Positions 8,514 through 17,842 of a stretch of 64,000 nt of DNA are shown one piece after another; the first letter of the stretch is position 1; every line of letters begins with the position of its first letter. Made by a program: the position numbers and the translations under genes. Location of the stretch: contig JAUTCQ010000021.1 of NCBI GenBank assembly GCA_030673845.1, positions 124,001 through 188,000 on the forward strand. Direction: 5' to 3'. Below the pieces are notes generated by a model. That model was not told the DNA's origin. It was given only the letters and a program-made list of their open reading frames with translations, and searched no databases. The stretch comes from Verrucomicrobiota bacterium JB022 (GTDB lineage: Bacteria > Verrucomicrobiota > Verrucomicrobiia > Opitutales > Oceanipulchritudinaceae).

Positions 8514-9885
8514 ACAGGAAAACGCCCCGACCCGCCCGGAGGAGTTGCTCGGCGCCGAGATGTCGCATGAGCTGCTCAACCAGCGTGTGGGTGACGAGGC
8601 GCGGGTGCGGACCCGTGCCTGGTGGTGGTGGAGTGCGTTGCTCGTCACCGCTGGCGGGGTCTTCCTCTTGTTTACTGCCATTACGTGGCTGCTCGCCAAG
8701 GGTGTTGGCGTCTGGGGCCTGCAGATCCCCGTCGCCTGGGGCTTTGCGATCATCAACTTTGTCTGGTGGATCGGCATTGGACACGCGGGCACGTTCATTT
8801 CGGCCATCCTGCTCCTGTTGCAGCAAGACTGGCGCAACTCGATCAACCGCTTTACGGAGGCGATGACGCTGTTCGCGGTGGCGTGCGCGGGTCTTTTTCC
8901 CCTGCTCCACCTCGGCCGACCGCAGTATTTCTTCTACCTCATTCCGTATCCCAACGATATGGGGCTGTGGCCGCAATTTCGCAGTCCACTGGTCTGGGAC
9001 TTCTTTGCGGTCTCGACCTACGGAAGCGTGTCGCTGATCTTCTGGTATCTTGGGCTGGTACCGGACCTAGCCACCATGCGCGACCGGACGGCGCCGGGCC
9101 TGCGCAAGCGTATCTACGCCTTTTTCTCGCTCGGCTGGCTGGGGCGCGACCACCAGTGGCGCGACTACCGGGCGCTCTACTTCATGCTCGCCGGGCTGGC
9201 CACGCCGCTCGTGATCTCCGTGCACAGCATCGTGGGGCTGGACTTTGCAGTGAGCAACCTGCCGGGGTGGCACAGTACCGTCTTCCCGCCTTACTTTGTG
9301 GCCGGCGCGATCTTCTCGGGCTTCGCCATGGTGGCGACGCTGGTCATCCCGATCCGCAAGATTTTCAAGCTGGAGGGCATGATCACCAGCCGCCACCTCG
9401 ACAACATCGGCAAGGTAATGCTGGCGACTGGCATGATGGTGGGCTTTGGCTACCTCAGCGAGGTGTTCTTCCAGTGGTACAGCGCCGACTTGTTTGAGGT
9501 GGACACGATGATGGACCGCCTCACGGGCTACTACGCCCCAGTCTTCTGGACGGTGATCGCGTGCAACGTGGGCGTGATTCAGGTGCTCTGGTGGAAGCGT
9601 GTCCGCACCAACAGCCTCGCGCTCTGGATCATCGCCGGGCTGGTCAACGTGGGCATGTGGATGGAGCGCTACCTGATCGTGGTCTCCAGCCTGGGCCACG
9701 ATTTCCTGACCTCGTCGTGGCAGGACTTCGACAGCACGGGCTGGGATTGGGCGCTGTATCTGGGCACGCTGGGGCTGTTTTTCTTCCTTGTGCTGCTCTT
9801 TGTGCGGCTGATTCCAATGGTCTCGATGCACGAGATCCGGGAGATCCTGCACGAACGGGAAGAGCACGGAAAGGAGGCGAAGTGA
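8500..9885 (+). CDS. actC: Alternative complex III subunit ActC, NrfD/PsrC-like quinol-binding membrane protein
   Basis: A 461-residue integral membrane protein with about ten hydrophobic segments, of the NrfD/PsrC polysulfide-reductase family. In alternative complex III it holds the quinol site and a possible proton path. Typical stretches are the NFVWWIGIGHAGTFISA segment in an early helix and HSIVGLDFAVSNLPGWH, where the family has conserved His and polar residues. ATG at 8500 lies inside actB, giving a 14-bp overlap, and the stop overlaps the actD GTG. Translational coupling is therefore likely. Confidence 0.93.
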   Translation: MKPAEQENAPTRPEELLGAEMSHELLNQRVGDEARVRTRAWWWWSALLVTAGGVFLLFTAITWLLAKGVGVWGLQIPVAWGFAIINFVWWIGIGHAGTFISAILLLLQQDWRNSINRFTEAMTLFAVACAGLFPLLHLGRPQYFFYLIPYPNDMGLWPQFRSPLVWDFFAVSTYGSVSLIFWYLGLVPDLATMRDRTAPGLRKRIYAFFSLGWLGRDHQWRDYRALYFMLAGLATPLVISVHSIVGLDFAVSNLPGWHSTVFPPYFVAGAIFSGFAMVATLVIPIRKIFKLEGMITSRHLDNIGKVMLATGMMVGFGYLSEVFFQWYSADLFEVDTMMDRLTGYYAPVFWTVIACNVGVIQVLWWKRVRTNSLALWIIAGLVNVGMWMERYLIVVSSLGHDFLTSSWQDFDSTGWDWALYLGTLGLFFFLVLLFVRLIPMVSMHEIREILHEREEHGKEAK

Positions 9886-10430
9886 GGGCTCCGATTCTAC
9901 CGTTGGCGGTGATCGCTTCGTTTCGTGAGGCCGAAGCTTTCGAACGAGCCGTAGAGCGTTACGTGCGCGAGGATGCCGCGTGGTCGGTGCAGGTGTTCAC
10001 ACCCCATCCGATGGAGTCGCTGGACGCACTGGTAGCCTATCGCCCGAGTCCGATCCCGAAAATCATCTTTTGGGGCTTCATCTGCGGAGCCTTCGGCGGC
10101 TACCTGATGCAGGTCTACGCTTCCGTCTGGGCTTACCCGCTCAACGTGGCGGGGCGTCCGCTGCACAGCTGGCCCGCCTTCATCCCGATCACGTTCGAGC
10201 TGGGGGTGCTGACGGCGGCACTGACGGGCCTGATTACGTGGCTGATCCGGCTTCGTCCGCGCCTTTATGTGCCGGAATTGGATTCGCCGCTGATCGCACG
10301 CGGCACGCAAGACCGCTACGTGCTGCTCATGGTGCCGACCGGAGACGTTTCGGAAGAGGAGCTGCGCCACCAACAGAGGCAGTTGAGCAATGCAGGGGCG
10401 GAAGAAACGGAGGTGCGCCGATGGAACTGA
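9882..10430 (+). CDS. actD: Alternative complex III subunit ActD (DUF3341)
   Basis: A 182-residue protein with a cytoplasmic N-terminal domain, two membrane segments (about residues 55-75 and 95-118) and a short hydrophilic tail, as in DUF3341/ActD subunits. No cofactor motif is visible; in the family it is a structural subunit beside ActC and ActF. The start is GTG at 9882, overlapping the actC stop as GTGA, with a strong AAGGAGG ribosome-binding site at 9871-9877. That site decides the start, although the frame is open further upstream. It overlaps actE by 10 bp. Confidence 0.9.
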   Translation: MRAPILPLAVIASFREAEAFERAVERYVREDAAWSVQVFTPHPMESLDALVAYRPSPIPKIIFWGFICGAFGGYLMQVYASVWAYPLNVAGRPLHSWPAFIPITFELGVLTAALTGLITWLIRLRPRLYVPELDSPLIARGTQDRYVLLMVPTGDVSEEELRHQQRQLSNAGAEETEVRRWN

Positions 10431-10966
10431 AGCCGCTCTTACCTCTACTGATCGCGGCCCTTTCCTTCCTTGCCGGCTGCTACGACAACATGGGCGATCA
10501 ACAGAAAGTCGAAGCCTACGAGCGCGCGGACAACCTGCCGGGTGAGTTCGCCGCCCAGCCGCCGCCCGAAGGTACCGTCCCACACGATGGCCCTTGGGCT
10601 GACCGGCCCTTCGTCACGGGCAAAGGGGCCGATGGCCGCTATCTCGACCGCATGCCGCTGGAGGTTACGGAGGCCACACTGGAGGCGGGTGAAGAGCTTT
10701 ATCACGTGCACTGTGTCGTCTGCCATGGCCCGGCGGGGTATGGCGACGGTATTGTCGTGCGGCGTGGCTTTCCTACGGCAACCAATTTTCACCTCGACCG
10801 CCTGCGCGTGGCGCCCGATGGCTACCTCTTCGACGTGATCACCAACGGCTATGGCGCCATGCTGCCCTATGGGGGCCGCGTGAGCCCGGAAGAGCGTTGG
10901 GAGATTGTAGCCTTTGTGCGCGCCTTGCAATTGAGCCAGCATCCAACGGAGGAGGTGGCACCATGA
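10421..10966 (+). CDS. actE: Alternative complex III subunit ActE, monoheme cytochrome c lipoprotein
   Basis: A 181-residue exported lipoprotein. The signal peptide ends in a lipobox-like FLAGC (Cys about residue 20), and a single heme-c site CVVCH lies in the second half, with a distal Met candidate in the NGYGAMLPYGG segment. In alternative complex III this subunit passes electrons from ActA/ActB to the oxidase or a soluble carrier. The ATG at 10421 overlaps the end of actD, and its stop overlaps the actF ATG as ATGA. Confidence 0.92.
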   Translation: MELKPLLPLLIAALSFLAGCYDNMGDQQKVEAYERADNLPGEFAAQPPPEGTVPHDGPWADRPFVTGKGADGRYLDRMPLEVTEATLEAGEELYHVHCVVCHGPAGYGDGIVVRRGFPTATNFHLDRLRVAPDGYLFDVITNGYGAMLPYGGRVSPEERWEIVAFVRALQLSQHPTEEVAP

Positions 10967-11829
10967 CGCTCGCGCTGCATTTATTCTGGTATGTGGCACT
11001 GCTGGCGTTGGCACTGGTAGCGGGCTCGGCCTATCTGCTTTTGCTTTATCCGCTGACGGGAGGGCGCTGGATGGAGACGCTGCGGCCGATCCTGCGGAAG
11101 CACGTGAGCCTGTGGTGGGTGCCTGCGCTCTGTTTCCTGGGGCTGATCTTTTTCTTCGAACACCTCGCCTACTGGGTTTCACCTGCCAATGACCACCTGA
11201 AGGAGCTGACGCACGAGCGCGCCGCGTTCCTCAACTGGCCCTTTTTCCTCGTGCGTAACGTGGTGTATCTGCTGGTCTTCGCCGGGCTCGGCCTCCTGCT
11301 GGGGCGGCGCGGTGGCGAGCGGGGTCAGCCGTGGGCGGCACCGGCATTGGTCGGCCTGACGCTGACGATGTTCTTCTTTGCGGTGGACTGGGTGATGGTG
11401 CGCGACGCCGACTGGTTTTCGACCGGCTTCCCGTTCACGTTCATGCTGCTCTCGGTCCTGTTCGGCCTTTCGATGGCACTGTTGCGGACCCGTTGGTCGG
11501 AGGTCGAGGAGTTCTCGCGCCGTCAGCTGGCGAGTTTGCTGCAAGCGTCGACCGTCGTCGGCGCCTATCTGGCCACGGCCGAGCTGATCATCATCTGGAT
11601 GGCCGACCTGCCGCGCGAATCGCAGCTTTACGTGGAGCGGAGCCATTTCCCGTGGGTGTTACTGGTCGTCTACATGGCAGTATGCGGGGTGGCGTGGCCC
11701 TTCATCAGCCTGCTCTCGCGTGAGGCCCGGGTGCGCCCGGCGCGAATCAATCGAGCCGCTTTTCTCGCCGCCTCCGGGATGGCCGCCTACCTGCTGTGGT
11801 TCTTGCACCCCCTGCCCCATACCTTCTAA
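10963..11829 (+). CDS. actF: Alternative complex III subunit ActF, membrane protein
   Basis: A 288-residue polytopic membrane protein with about eight hydrophobic segments and no cofactor motif. Its position after actE and its general pattern (HLFWYVALLALALVAGSAYLLL at the start, conserved Trp/His-bearing helices later) match ActF, which is an ActC-like scaffold of alternative complex III. ATG at 10963 overlaps the actE stop; upstream in-frame sequence belongs to actE. The next gene starts 2 bp after the stop. Confidence 0.88.
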   Translation: MTLALHLFWYVALLALALVAGSAYLLLLYPLTGGRWMETLRPILRKHVSLWWVPALCFLGLIFFFEHLAYWVSPANDHLKELTHERAAFLNWPFFLVRNVVYLLVFAGLGLLLGRRGGERGQPWAAPALVGLTLTMFFFAVDWVMVRDADWFSTGFPFTFMLLSVLFGLSMALLRTRWSEVEEFSRRQLASLLQASTVVGAYLATAELIIIWMADLPRESQLYVERSHFPWVLLVVYMAVCGVAWPFISLLSREARVRPARINRAAFLAASGMAAYLLWFLHPLPHTF

Positions 11830-11831
11830 CC

Positions 11832-12212
11832 ATGGAAGCGCCGAACCCGCATACCGATTACGAGCGTCACGACGTGGGCCTGCGTTTGCCGGCAATCGTC
11901 GCGCTGGGTATCATCGTGCTGATGGCAGTATGCCTGGGCGTGCTCTATTGGATCTATGGTGAGCACCTTTACGACCGCCATGGGCCAGACGACCGTTTGT
12001 TTACGCATGGCTCGGCCTACGAGACGCCAATTGCGGCCGATTGGCAGGAGATGATGGAGGCCAATAGCGGGCGGCTGGACGGCAGCGCGCCGGGGACCCT
12101 TTCCCTCGACGCAGCCAAGCGGCGGATCGCCTCTCAGGGCCTGCCGCAGTGGTCGGCTGAATCCGATTTCGAACTTCAACGCCAGGAGACGTATTACGAT
12201 GCACGTCCTTAG
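11832..12212 (+). CDS. Small single-span membrane protein of the ACIII-oxidase operon
   Basis: A 126-residue protein with one clear membrane helix (about residues 20-42) and a hydrophilic C-terminal part of about 80 residues presumably facing the periplasm. No heme, metal or enzyme motif is visible. The position between actF and the SCO gene suggests an accessory or linking subunit of the complex III-oxidase assembly, by inference only. It begins 2 bp after actF and overlaps the SCO gene by 14 bp, so it is made from the same transcript. Confidence 0.75.
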   Translation: MEAPNPHTDYERHDVGLRLPAIVALGIIVLMAVCLGVLYWIYGEHLYDRHGPDDRLFTHGSAYETPIAADWQEMMEANSGRLDGSAPGTLSLDAAKRRIASQGLPQWSAESDFELQRQETYYDARP

Positions 12213-13002
12213 AATTGCCGTCTTGCTCGCTGCCTTTACGGGAGTGTTACGCGCCGAAACGCAGACGAATTACAACCAGCCGCCCCCGCCCGACGTGGGT
12301 TGGACGCAAAATCTCGGCCAGCGCCTGCCACTCGACGCGGAGGTGATCGACGTGCAGGGCAACGCCAAGCCCTTCGGCCACTACTTCGGAGACAAGCCTG
12401 TGATCGTGCTGCTGGGCTACAACCGTTGCCCAATGCTGTGTGGCGAGCAGATCCAAGGGGTATTGCAGGTGACGCACGACCTCGACTGGAAGGCGCCGGA
12501 AGATTTCAAGGTACTCTTTATCAGCGTCGACCCGGAGGAAGATCCGCAGCTGGCTCGCGAAGCCCAGCGCAACGCCAATCGCGCCTACGCCGAAAACGCC
12601 GACGCAGATGCGTGGACGTTTCTGCGGGCCGGGCCGGAGGCGATTACGCAAATCGCGCAGGCTGCTGGCTTCGGCTACGAATACGACGAGGAGAGCACCG
12701 AATACGCCCACCCCGGCGGTTTTCTGATCGCGGAGGAAGACGGCACGATCGCTCAGTATTTCTTCGGGGTGCGCTTCGAGGGCCCTGCCGTGCGTCTGGC
12801 GCTAGTTGATGCCTCGCAAGGCAAGCTGGGTTCGCCCGCCGATCAGCTCTTGCTGCTGTGCTATCACTACGACCCGATGACGGGCAAATACGGCCTCGCG
12901 ATTCAGAACCTGCTCAAGGCAGGGGCCTTGGCGACCATTTTTGCCCTCGGCGGCTTCATCACCTGGAACCTGCGGCGCGAACGCCAACAGCCCCACGCCT
13001 AG
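12199..13002 (+). CDS. SCO1/SenC family copper chaperone
   Basis: A 267-residue periplasmic thioredoxin-fold protein for assembling the CuA site of the oxidase. It has a signal peptide (cleavage probably near ALRAE, residue 19-20), the copper-binding CxxxC as Cys77/Cys81 in NRCPMLC, and a downstream His in the EYAHPGGFLI segment, the usual third ligand. A membrane segment near the C-terminus (ALATIFALGGFITWNL) probably anchors it, less usual than an N-terminal anchor. It lies directly upstream of coxB, its expected client, with a 9-bp gap. Confidence 0.9.
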   Translation: MHVLRIAVLLAAFTGVLRAETQTNYNQPPPPDVGWTQNLGQRLPLDAEVIDVQGNAKPFGHYFGDKPVIVLLGYNRCPMLCGEQIQGVLQVTHDLDWKAPEDFKVLFISVDPEEDPQLAREAQRNANRAYAENADADAWTFLRAGPEAITQIAQAAGFGYEYDEESTEYAHPGGFLIAEEDGTIAQYFFGVRFEGPAVRLALVDASQGKLGSPADQLLLLCYHYDPMTGKYGLAIQNLLKAGALATIFALGGFITWNLRRERQQPHA

Positions 13003-13011
13003 ACCACGCGC

Positions 13012-13995
13012 ATGCTCACTCTTGCCCAAGTCGATACCACTTCCACCTTCAGGCTCTGGCCCGAAGCCGCTTCGGACTTGGCCCTGCGCGTCGATCTACT
13101 CTTCGCTGGCCTGTTACTGATCAGCGGGGCGATCCTGGCCCTGCTCTTCGTGCTGCTGGCTTATGCCCTCTTTAACTACAAACGCGACGATCAAGGCCTG
13201 GGAAAGTGGATCAAGCGGAGCAGCTGGAAGCTCGAACTGGGGTGGACGGTCGTGCCGCTGATCATCTTTCTGGGCCTCTTCGCGTGGGGCGCGCGTCTGT
13301 ATCTGGTTTCTTATCAGCCGGAAGACGGAGCGCGCGAAATCAACATGGTGGGCCGACAATGGATGTTTCAGGCCTACCACGCGGAGGGCAAGATGGAGCA
13401 AAACGCGCTGCACCTGCCGGTCGGCGAGCCGATTACGCTGGTGTTATCTTCGGAGGACGTGATCCACTCGTTTTATGTGCCCGCGTTTCGCGTGAAGCGC
13501 GATGTCGTGCCGGGCAAATACGTGCGGCTGACCTTCACGCCGTCCAAGACAGGTCGCTTCCGGTTTTTCTGCGCGGAGTATTGCGGCACCGATCACAGCA
13601 AGATGGGTGGCTGGGTCGAGGTGATGGAGCCGGAGGATTTTGCGGCCTGGCTCCAGCAAGACCGCAATACGCCGGGGCAAATGACGCTGGCCGAACGCGG
13701 GCAGGAGATCTTTCACACCCAGGGCTGCAGCGGTTGCCACCTTCCGGGCGGTAACGTGCATGCGCCGCGGCTGGAGGGGCTGGCCGGTCGCCGCGTGGCG
13801 TTGGCCGATGGAAGCTTTGTGACCGCCGATACCGCCTACCTGCGCGACAGCATCCTCGTGCCCGGCAAGCACATCGTCGCGGGCTTCAACAACGTGATGC
13901 CCTCTTATCAAGGCCAGCTAGACGAGGCTCAGCTCGCCGCGCTGATCGCTTACCTGCAATCGCTCGAAACCGGAGCCGAAGACTTTACCCGCTGA
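13012..13995 (+). CDS. coxB: Cytochrome c oxidase subunit II with fused cytochrome c (caa3 type)
   Basis: A 327-residue subunit with two N-terminal membrane helices, a cupredoxin domain and a C-terminal cytochrome c domain. CuA ligands are visible as His152 and the CxxxCxxxHxxM series Cys187, Cys191, His195 and Met198. The heme-c site is CSGCH at residues 239-243, making this a caa3-type subunit II that can accept electrons from ActE or a carrier and pass them through its own heme to CuA. The stop shares its last base with the coxA ATG. Confidence 0.95.
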   Translation: MLTLAQVDTTSTFRLWPEAASDLALRVDLLFAGLLLISGAILALLFVLLAYALFNYKRDDQGLGKWIKRSSWKLELGWTVVPLIIFLGLFAWGARLYLVSYQPEDGAREINMVGRQWMFQAYHAEGKMEQNALHLPVGEPITLVLSSEDVIHSFYVPAFRVKRDVVPGKYVRLTFTPSKTGRFRFFCAEYCGTDHSKMGGWVEVMEPEDFAAWLQQDRNTPGQMTLAERGQEIFHTQGCSGCHLPGGNVHAPRLEGLAGRRVALADGSFVTADTAYLRDSILVPGKHIVAGFNNVMPSYQGQLDEAQLAALIAYLQSLETGAEDFTR

Positions 13996-15638
13996 TGGAC
14001 AAACCTGCCGACAGTCAACGCCGCGACATCCACCATCCGCCCCGCGAGGTGGAGCCTTCGGCCGAACCCAGCTATCTGGAGCACGACCGTAGCCTGAAGG
14101 GTTGGCTGCTCACCACCGACCACAAGCGGATCGGCATTCTTTACTTGTTCACGATCACGTTCTTCTTCGGCATTGCCGCATTCGCCGCCGCCATGATGCG
14201 GGCCGATCTGACGACGCCGCAGGGCGATCTGGTGATCTCGGAAACTTACAACAAGCTCTTCACCATCCACGGGGTGCTGATGGTGTGGTTTTTCCTCGTG
14301 CCCTCCATCCCGGCGGTGCTGGGCAACTTCCTGCTGCCGCTGATGCTGGGGGCCAAAGACGTGGCTTTCCCACGGATCAACCTGGCGAGCTGGTATGTGT
14401 TCGTCGCAGCGGGGCTGTTCACGCTCTACGCGATGGTGGCAGGCGGGGTCGACACAGGCTGGACCTTCTACACGCCCTATTCGAGCACCTATTCCAACGG
14501 CCACGTCATCAGCATGGCGATGGGGATATTTATCGCGGGGTTTTCGTCGATCTTCACCGGGGTCAACTTCATCGCGACGGTCCACAAGATGCGCGCGCCG
14601 GGCCTGACGTGGGGCCGCCTCCCGCTCTTTGTGTGGTCGCTCTACGCCACCAGCCTCGTCATGGTGCTGGCGACGCCGGTGCTGGCGATCACGATGTTCC
14701 TCGTCATGGCGGAGCGCCTTTTCGGGGTCGGCATTTTCGACCCGGCACTGGGGGGAGACCCGATTCTGTTCCAGCACCTGTTCTGGTTCTACAGTCACCC
14801 GGCGGTCTACATCATGATCCTGCCAGGGTTCGGCGCGATCAGTGAGATTATCGCCACCTTTTCCCGACAGCGCGTCTTCGGCTACAGCGTGGTGGCGTTC
14901 TCCAGTCTGGCGATTGCGGGGCTGGGCTTCCTCGTGTGGGGGCACCACATGTTCGTCAGCTCGCAATCGGTCTACGCCGGGCTGGTGTTTTCGCTGCTCA
15001 GTTTCCTCGTGGCGGTGCCGTCGGCGATCAAGGTTTTCAACTGGACGGTGACGATGATCCTCGGGCGTGTGCAGTTCACGACGCCCCTGCTTTACGCGGT
15101 GGGCTTCCTCGGGCTCTTTACCATCGGGGGACTCACGGGCCTGTTTCTCGCGACGCTGGCCGTCGATGTGCACGTGCACGATACCTACTTCGTAGTGGCC
15201 CACTTCCACTACATCATGGTGGGCGGCATGGTGATGGGGTACCTGGGCGGGCTGCACCTGTGGTGGCCGAAGATCACGGGGCGCATGTATCACGAGTGGT
15301 GGGGGCGCATTGGTGCAACGCTGATCTTCATCGGCTTCAACCTCACGTTTTTCCCTCAATTCCTGCTCGGCTACCTCGGGATGCCGCGCCGCTACCATAC
15401 CTACCCGGAAGAGTTCCAGTTCCTCAACGTGATGTCGACGGCGGGGGCGACGATCCTGGGCCTGGGATACATGCTGCCTTTGATCTACCTCATCTTCTCG
15501 CTCTGGAAGGGCGAAAAAGCACCAGCCAACCCCTGGCGCGCGACCGGGCTGGAGTGGACGACGCCTTCGCCGCCGCCAAAGCACAATTTTGAAAAGACGC
15601 CGGTCGTCGACCGCGAAGCCTACGCCTACGAAGACTGA
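13995..15638 (+). CDS. coxA: Cytochrome c oxidase subunit I, heme-copper A2 type
   Basis: A 547-residue, roughly 12-helix catalytic subunit holding heme a, heme a3 and CuB. The heme a ligand region is around His92 ([10 protein letters not shown]). The CuB His and cross-linked Tyr are His268 and Tyr272 in YSHPAVY, the two CuB histidines are in WGHHMF, and the heme ligands are in [14 protein letters not shown]. The usual D-channel Glu of GHPEVY is absent and the sequence reads YSHPAVY, the signature of A2 heme-copper oxidases. The stop overlaps the coxC ATG by one base. Confidence 0.96.
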   Translation: MDKPADSQRRDIHHPPREVEPSAEPSYLEHDRSLKGWLLTTDHKRIGILYLFTITFFFGIAAFAAAMMRADLTTPQGDLVISETYNKLFTIHGVLMVWFFLVPSIPAVLGNFLLPLMLGAKDVAFPRINLASWYVFVAAGLFTLYAMVAGGVDTGWTFYTPYSSTYSNGHVISMAMGIFIAGFSSIFTGVNFIATVHKMRAPGLTWGRLPLFVWSLYATSLVMVLATPVLAITMFLVMAERLFGVGIFDPALGGDPILFQHLFWFYSHPAVYIMILPGFGAISEIIATFSRQRVFGYSVVAFSSLAIAGLGFLVWGHHMFVSSQSVYAGLVFSLLSFLVAVPSAIKVFNWTVTMILGRVQFTTPLLYAVGFLGLFTIGGLTGLFLATLAVDVHVHDTYFVVAHFHYIMVGGMVMGYLGGLHLWWPKITGRMYHEWWGRIGATLIFIGFNLTFFPQFLLGYLGMPRRYHTYPEEFQFLNVMSTAGATILGLGYMLPLIYLIFSLWKGEKAPANPWRATGLEWTTPSPPPKHNFEKTPVVDREAYAYED

Positions 15639-16282
15639 TGGGACACCTGAGCCAGCAAGTGCACGAAGCCTATCACGATGCGCCGCACGAGAAGCGCACC
15701 GGCTACCTCGGCATGTGGGCGTTCCTCAGCTCCGAGATCCTGTTTTTCGGCGCCTTCTTCCTCGCCTACACCGTGATACGGTCCTATCATCTGGAGGGTT
15801 TTCGCGAGGCAGCGAGTGAGCTGAGCCTGTTTTGGGGCACGCTCAATACGGCCGTCCTCCTTGTCAGCAGTTATCTCATTGCCTTTGGAGAAAAGGCGCT
15901 GGAGGCCCGCAAGATGAAAGCTGGCCTCTGGAGCTGGGGATGCGCGGCCTTTCTGGGGGTCGTGTTTCTCGCGATCAAGCTCTACGAATACTGGGAAAAG
16001 GCACACAAGCATCACATCCCAGGCCTCGACTTCAAGGCGGAGGATTTCGAGCACCCGCACAGCGCCGAGCTGTTCCAGTTTCTCTATTTTTCAATGACGG
16101 GGCTGCACGCCTTCCACTTGTTCGTCGGCATTTGCTGGATCGGCGGGATGGTGTGGTGGTTCCGTAGCCGCAAGGGCCGCGTGATTCAGCCCACCTACGT
16201 GACCTGTGCGGCCCTTTACTGGCACTTTGTCGACCTCGTGTGGGTCTTCCTCTACCCCCTGCTCTACCTGATCCGCGCATGA
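15638..16282 (+). CDS. coxC: Cytochrome c oxidase subunit III
   Basis: A 214-residue membrane subunit of the heme-copper oxidase with five hydrophobic segments. Typical features are the GMWAFLSSEILFFGAFF segment, the acidic residue in SSEILFF, the GLHAFHLFVGICW helix and the final YWHFVDLVWVFLYPLLYL. Subunit III has no redox centre; it stabilises subunit I and proton uptake. The ATG overlaps the coxA stop, and the stop overlaps the coxD ATG (ATGA). Confidence 0.95.
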   Translation: MGHLSQQVHEAYHDAPHEKRTGYLGMWAFLSSEILFFGAFFLAYTVIRSYHLEGFREAASELSLFWGTLNTAVLLVSSYLIAFGEKALEARKMKAGLWSWGCAAFLGVVFLAIKLYEYWEKAHKHHIPGLDFKAEDFEHPHSAELFQFLYFSMTGLHAFHLFVGICWIGGMVWWFRSRKGRVIQPTYVTCAALYWHFVDLVWVFLYPLLYLIRA

Positions 16283-16563
16283 GCCACCCCGAAGAAGAAT
16301 CGCCTTCCAACGGCCTGCTCCTGCTCGTGCTGGCGGGCCTGATGATGCTGCTCGTGGTCGCCTTCAGCCTCATCTGGGTGCCGCATGGCTGGTGGAGCCC
16401 TGTGCTGGCCATGACGGTCGCGGCGGCCAAGGCGCTGCTGATTATCGTCTACTTCATGCGCGCCCGCTACCACGACCGTAGCTCGTGGCTCTTCATCTTT
16501 GGCGGGCTGTTCTGGTTGGGGATTCTTTTTACGCTGACGTTTGCGGATTACCTGACGCGGTAG
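16279..16563 (+). CDS. coxD: Cytochrome c oxidase subunit IV
   Basis: A 94-residue protein with three membrane segments, matching bacterial oxidase subunit IV (CyoD/CoxD-like). Recognisable are the second-helix residues AAAKALLIIVYFMRARYHD and a final ILFTLTFADYLTR. It is a small accessory subunit without cofactors. The start is ATG at 16279, overlapping the coxC stop. The stop is only 4 bp from the stop of the convergent S41 protease gene, with no terminator hairpin visible between them. Confidence 0.88.
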   Translation: MSHPEEESPSNGLLLLVLAGLMMLLVVAFSLIWVPHGWWSPVLAMTVAAAKALLIIVYFMRARYHDRSSWLFIFGGLFWLGILFTLTFADYLTR

Positions 16564-16567
16564 ACAC

Positions 16568-17812
16568 TTAGGCCGCCGCAGGGGCGGTCGCCTCAACTTC
16601 ACTGAGCAGATATTCCTCGGCCTTTTGGCGCACGGAGTCCTCACGATCCGGGGCAAAGCCGAAGATGCGTTCAAACTCCTCGCGAGACATGCGGTCGGCG
16701 TGGCGCTTTTGCACCTGCAGCTCGCGGTAGGTTTCGGCGGGCATGTCGACGACGATATCGGGCTCGACGCCTTTCTGGTGAATAGATTTGCCGCTGGGGA
16801 AGTAATAGAGCGCGGTCGTTTGGGTAAACGCGCCGCCGGTGCGCAGGCTGTAGACCGTCTGGACGGAGCCTTTGCCGTAAGACTTTTCACCGACGATAGT
16901 GGCGCGCCCCACGTCCTGGAGGACCCCGGACACGATCTCGGAGCCGCTCGCGCTATAGTGGTTGATCAGGATCGCCACCGGGTAGTGGCCGACGCGGTCG
17001 GGGGAATGAGAACGGTATTCGACGCGGTCTTCGTCATCACGGCCAGCGGTGTAGACGATCAGCTCGCCCTCGTCGAGGAACTGCTCGGTCACTTCATTGG
17101 CTGCCGTAAGGTTGCCGCCCGGGTTGTCGCGCAAGTCGATGATCAGGGCCTTCATGCCGCTCTCCTCCAAGCGGTCGAGCGTTTCGACAAATTCCATCGC
17201 CGTGCGCCCGCCAAATTGAGTCAGCCGCAAATAACCGATGCCCTGCTCCGTCAGATCGACATCGACGAGGCTAGGAATGGAGACCGGGGAGCGCACGAGG
17301 TTTACGTCCAGCTCGCGATCTTCCAAGGGGCGATAGAGCCCCAATTCGACCGGCTGGCCTTCTTCGCCGCGAATTTCGTCCACCACGGCCTCGACCGAGA
17401 ATTCGCGCACATCGGTATCCCCCACGCGCAGGATGCGGTCGCCCGGCAACACCCCGCCCTGCTCGGCCGAACTGCCGGGGAAGACGGTCATGATCGCCAC
17501 CCGGTCCTCAAGTTTCTGGATCTCGACTCCCACACCCACATAACGCTGGTCGGAGCGCTCGCGAAAGGCGGTAAAATCCTCTTCGGAGAAATAGCGCGAG
17601 TAAGGATCGAGATTTTCGACCGTGCCCTGCAGCATCTTGTCGCGCAGGTGATTGTAGCGCACTGCGTCGGCGTCGTAATACTCGCGGTGGATCAGGCGCA
17701 TCACGGCCCCCACCTCGCGCAGCGTCGCCCAATAAGGGCTCCACATCAGCCACGAAAAGAGGCCGAGGATGCAGAGGAAAAGCACACCGGGGGCGAAGTA
17801 CCGCTTGAACAT
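16568..17812 (-). CDS. S41 family C-terminal processing peptidase
   Basis: A 414-residue periplasmic serine protease of the CtpA/Prc family. One N-terminal membrane anchor (residues 8-26) is followed by a PDZ domain (about 90-170) and the S41 catalytic domain. The nucleophile is Ser291 in SASGSE and the general base lysine is Lys314 in SYGKGSVQ. Such enzymes trim or degrade envelope proteins from their C-terminus. The start MFKRYF at 17812 places the anchor at the very N-terminus. Further upstream, the frame runs through the divergent methyltransferase gene and is not used. Confidence 0.92.
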   Translation of the reverse strand: MFKRYFAPGVLFLCILGLFSWLMWSPYWATLREVGAVMRLIHREYYDADAVRYNHLRDKMLQGTVENLDPYSRYFSEEDFTAFRERSDQRYVGVGVEIQKLEDRVAIMTVFPGSSAEQGGVLPGDRILRVGDTDVREFSVEAVVDEIRGEEGQPVELGLYRPLEDRELDVNLVRSPVSIPSLVDVDLTEQGIGYLRLTQFGGRTAMEFVETLDRLEESGMKALIIDLRDNPGGNLTAANEVTEQFLDEGELIVYTAGRDDEDRVEYRSHSPDRVGHYPVAILINHYSASGSEIVSGVLQDVGRATIVGEKSYGKGSVQTVYSLRTGGAFTQTTALYYFPSGKSIHQKGVEPDIVVDMPAETYRELQVQKRHADRMSREEFERIFGFAPDREDSVRQKAEEYLLSEVEATAPAAA

Positions 17813-17842
17813 GAGAGACAGGATGCGGAAGATCGCCCCGGA

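Noticed and set aside
13950-15584. A 544-codon minus-strand frame opposite coxA
   Set aside because: Antisense to the oxidase subunit I; His/Arg/Glu-rich translation with no domain.
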